A DNA stretch of 23,383 bases from Myxococcota bacterium (lineage in GTDB: Bacteria > Myxococcota_C > UBA6777). The notes under the pieces were generated by a model. The model had not been told where the DNA came from. It searched no databases and worked only from the letters and a program-made list of their open reading frames with translations. Below, piece by piece: positions 21,300-23,383 of this stretch. The stretch spans positions 1 through 23,383 of the forward strand of contig JAKLKB010000110.1 of assembly GCA_023150835.1 (NCBI GenBank), given 5' to 3'. The first letter of the stretch is position 1, and each line of letters opens with the position of its first letter. Position numbers and translations under genes: made by a program.

Positions 21300-23383
21300 G
21301 TGTCCCTATCTACACAACGATCCGCAACACCACCCCACAGCGCACACCCACCACAACCCACCCACCACAAAAAACGCGCATCCATCCGTCCACACGAAAC
21401 TGCCCACCCTCCACAGCGCGCCTCGCGCCCTTCCCAACGCTTGGCCCTGTGGACCTTTTTGTGCTGTACGCTGCTCCTGCCCAGCCTCGACGGCTGCGTT
21501 GAAACGCACGCCGCACCCGACAACTGGCCCCAAGGCAAACCACCCATCGCACGCTTTGCCCCCAAAACCAGCACCGCAAAACGCGCCACCGCTCCCACCC
21601 CCAGCGCCCGCGCACTCAAAGATCAATTCTCCCTCGACGCGATCGCACCAAACCCCCAACGCTCCGCCAAAACGCAGTCCCTCAACGCACAACAAACCTC
21701 CCTCGCACAACAAGCCTCCGTCTATTTCGGCAAAGGCCGCCAACTCCGCACCCTGATCGAAACCGACAAGCCCATCTACCAACCGGGGCACACCATCTGG
21801 ACTCGTGCGATCTTCCTCCGCCAACAAGCCAATACACCCCTCAAACAGCGTGGGGCCGCCCTCTTTCAACTCATCGATCCGCGTGGCCGTGTCCAACAAA
21901 AGAAGCGTATCGAAGTCAAAGACGGACACGCTTTTACCGACTTTTCGCTTTCCAAAGACCTCGTCGGCGGTGAGTACATCTTGCGCGTCGAACATCTCCT
22001 CTGGCCCGACCTCAAAAGCGACCACAAGATCACCGTCAGCGTCTATCAGCCCCCTCGCATCAAGAAAAAATTAGACTTCTTGCGCAAAACCTACGGCGCG
22101 GGCGAAGAAGTCCAAGCCTTTTTCTCGATCAAACGCGCAACAGGCGAGCCTCTACGAAACCACGCTGTGCGGATGATCGCCCAACTCGACGGAAAATCCT
22201 ACAAACAATGGGAAGCCAAAACCGACGACAAAGGCGAAGCCATCCTCAGCCTCATTCTTCCTCAATCCCTTGAAACCGATGATGGACTCCTCAACGTCTT
22301 GATCGAAGAAGGCGGCGTCACCGAGTCCATCGCTCGCCCTCTCCCTCTTGCCGTCAAACGCCTCAAAGTCGCCTTCTTCCCAGAAGGCGGATACAGCGCC
22401 CTTGGGCTGACCAGCCGCGTCTACCTCGCGGCTCGAAAAATGCTCGACAACAAACCCTTCGATCTTGTCGGCGATATCCGCGATGATCACGGAAAAACCG
22501 TCGCCACGATCAAGACTTTTCACGACGGCATGGGACGTTTTCTCTACACGCCCAAAAAAGGCCGTTCTTATCATCTCCATATCACCCAACCTACCGGCCT
22601 CACCCAAACCTTTGCACTCCCTGAGGCCCAAGCCATCGGCTTCTCCTTCCAAGTCCACGACGATCCCACCGCGCAACACAACGATCTCTCCCTTACTTTC
22701 CACAGCAAACGCCGACAACGCATCACCTTGCTCGGCCTACAACACGAAAGCATCGTCGCGCACGCCGCTTTCAAGCTCACTCGCGGCTCCCAAAAGCTCC
22801 GCCTACCCCTTAAAAAACAATGGCGCGGCATCCTTCGCCTGACCGCTTTTGACGACAAAGATACGCCTGTCGCCGAACGCCTGATCTTCCGACGGCACGG
22901 CAAAGACCTCAACATCCGCATCCAACCCGACCAAGCCACCTATCCTCTCCGCGCCACCGCCTCCGCCACCTTGCGCGTTACCAATCCCGACGGAAAACCC
23001 GTCCCCAACGCCATCCTTGGCGCATCCGTGGTCGACGACACCGTCCTCAACTTTGCCGATGACCACGAACCTCACTTTCTCTCTCAACGCTTCCTCACTG
23101 CCCAACTCACGGGCAAGATCCACAAACCCAACTTTTATTTCGACCCCAAAGAGAAAAAAGCACCTTACGCCCTTGACTTTGTGATGGCGACTCACGGCTG
23201 GCGTTCCTTCTCTTGGACAGCCGTCCAACAACCACCCTTCCTCCCCACACAACGCCCTCTCTCTTCGCTCATCATCCACGCGCTCCCCACAGCCATGCCC
23301 GAAGGCAGACACCGATTCCGCAGAATGCGCCCGATGGCCGACGGCTTTGCTCAACCCGCACGCGCCCCCATGATGCCGATGGG
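21300..23383 (+). CDS. MG2-domain (alpha-2-macroglobulin-like) lipoprotein, 3' end beyond the window
   Basis: 694 complete codons are visible and the frame is open at the right edge. Start GTG 21300 has TTGGAGG six bases upstream; no ATG occurs in the first 66 codons. An unusual 47-residue hydrophilic His/Pro/Arg-rich stretch precedes a hydrophobic segment (LALWTFLCCTLLLPSLDGC) whose lipobox SLDGC suggests lipidation at C66. Residue 155 onward is a typical MG2 domain: IETDKPIYQPGHTIWTRAIF, then GGEYILRVE. Further macroglobulin-type beta domains follow (YGAGEEVQAFFSIKRATGEP, then FFPEGGYSALGLTSRVYLAA). Near 625-640, ALDFVMATHGWRSFSW resembles the D-x-VMxTxGWRxFxW segment of bacterial MG2 proteins. 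Bacterial A2M-like proteins are thought to trap proteases at the envelope. Any bait region or CxEQ thioester lies outside the window, so inhibitor activity cannot be judged. Confidence 0.9.
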   Translation, partial: MSLSTQRSATPPHSAHPPQPTHHKKRASIRPHETAHPPQRASRPSQRLALWTFLCCTLLLPSLDGCVETHAAPDNWPQGKPPIARFAPKTSTAKRATAPTPSARALKDQFSLDAIAPNPQRSAKTQSLNAQQTSLAQQASVYFGKGRQLRTLIETDKPIYQPGHTIWTRAIFLRQQANTPLKQRGAALFQLIDPRGRVQQKKRIEVKDGHAFTDFSLSKDLVGGEYILRVEHLLWPDLKSDHKITVSVYQPPRIKKKLDFLRKTYGAGEEVQAFFSIKRATGEPLRNHAVRMIAQLDGKSYKQWEAKTDDKGEAILSLILPQSLETDDGLLNVLIEEGGVTESIARPLPLAVKRLKVAFFPEGGYSALGLTSRVYLAARKMLDNKPFDLVGDIRDDHGKTVATIKTFHDGMGRFLYTPKKGRSYHLHITQPTGLTQTFALPEAQAIGFSFQVHDDPTAQHNDLSLTFHSKRRQRITLLGLQHESIVAHAAFKLTRGSQKLRLPLKKQWRGILRLTAFDDKDTPVAERLIFRRHGKDLNIRIQPDQATYPLRATASATLRVTNPDGKPVPNAILGASVVDDTVLNFADDHEPHFLSQRFLTAQLTGKIHKPNFYFDPKEKKAPYALDFVMATHGWRSFSWTAVQQPPFLPTQRPLSSLIIHALPTAMPEGRHRFRRMRPMADGFAQPARAPMMPM

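Overview
The window is about 23.4 kb of bacterial chromosome of moderately high GC content. It is densely coded and has 15 protein genes I can support. No RNA genes, IS transposases, phage genes or CRISPR arrays were seen. The gene set (a large Ser/Thr kinase with a long extracytoplasmic tail, a PEGA-domain protein, Cys-rich surface lipoproteins with Pro-Asp-Gly linkers, an MG2/alpha-2-macroglobulin-like lipoprotein, a SpoIID-domain protein, lipoprotein signals, type I MurB) suggests a Gram-negative of the Myxococcota/Bradymonadota type. That placement is inference from gene style; there is no marker gene.

Layout. (1) 1-113: a 31-bp tandem repeat running off the left edge. (2) 221-7419, minus strand: a four-gene operon read right to left, BASS-family symporter, gamma-glutamyltransferase, MurB and a Ser/Thr kinase. 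Spacings are tight and the murB stop overlaps the kinase start (TGATG). (3) 7782-9431, plus: a DUF2254-like membrane protein. (4) 9712-10257, minus: an unrecognised 181-residue protein, divergent from (5) 10463-13045, plus: a TetR regulator followed three bases later by a SpoIID/LytB-domain protein. (6) 13042-14424, minus: an Eis-like GNAT acetyltransferase whose stop overlaps that of the SpoIID gene tail to tail. (7) 14651-15442, minus: a phytanoyl-CoA dioxygenase-family protein. (8) 15443-16055: a repeat-rich gap. (9) 16056-20782, minus: PEGA protein, small Cys-rich lipoprotein, large beta-helix lipoprotein and polysaccharide deacetylase, probably one operon ending at an intrinsic terminator. 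(10) 21300 to the right edge, plus: an MG2-domain lipoprotein, cut off by the window.

Much of the content concerns the envelope: peptidoglycan precursor synthesis (MurB) coupled to a transmembrane kinase, glycan-strand cleavage (SpoIID), glycan deacetylation, and several lipoproteins. The most interesting non-coding signal is a family of about 128-bp intergenic repeats (four copies plus a fragment) sharing a GC-rich core and a terminal hairpin. Around it are several independent tandem repeats (31, 9, 9, 37, 36, 21 and 15 bp units), some inside reading frames. GATC is also about three times more frequent than base composition predicts in the stretches I counted.
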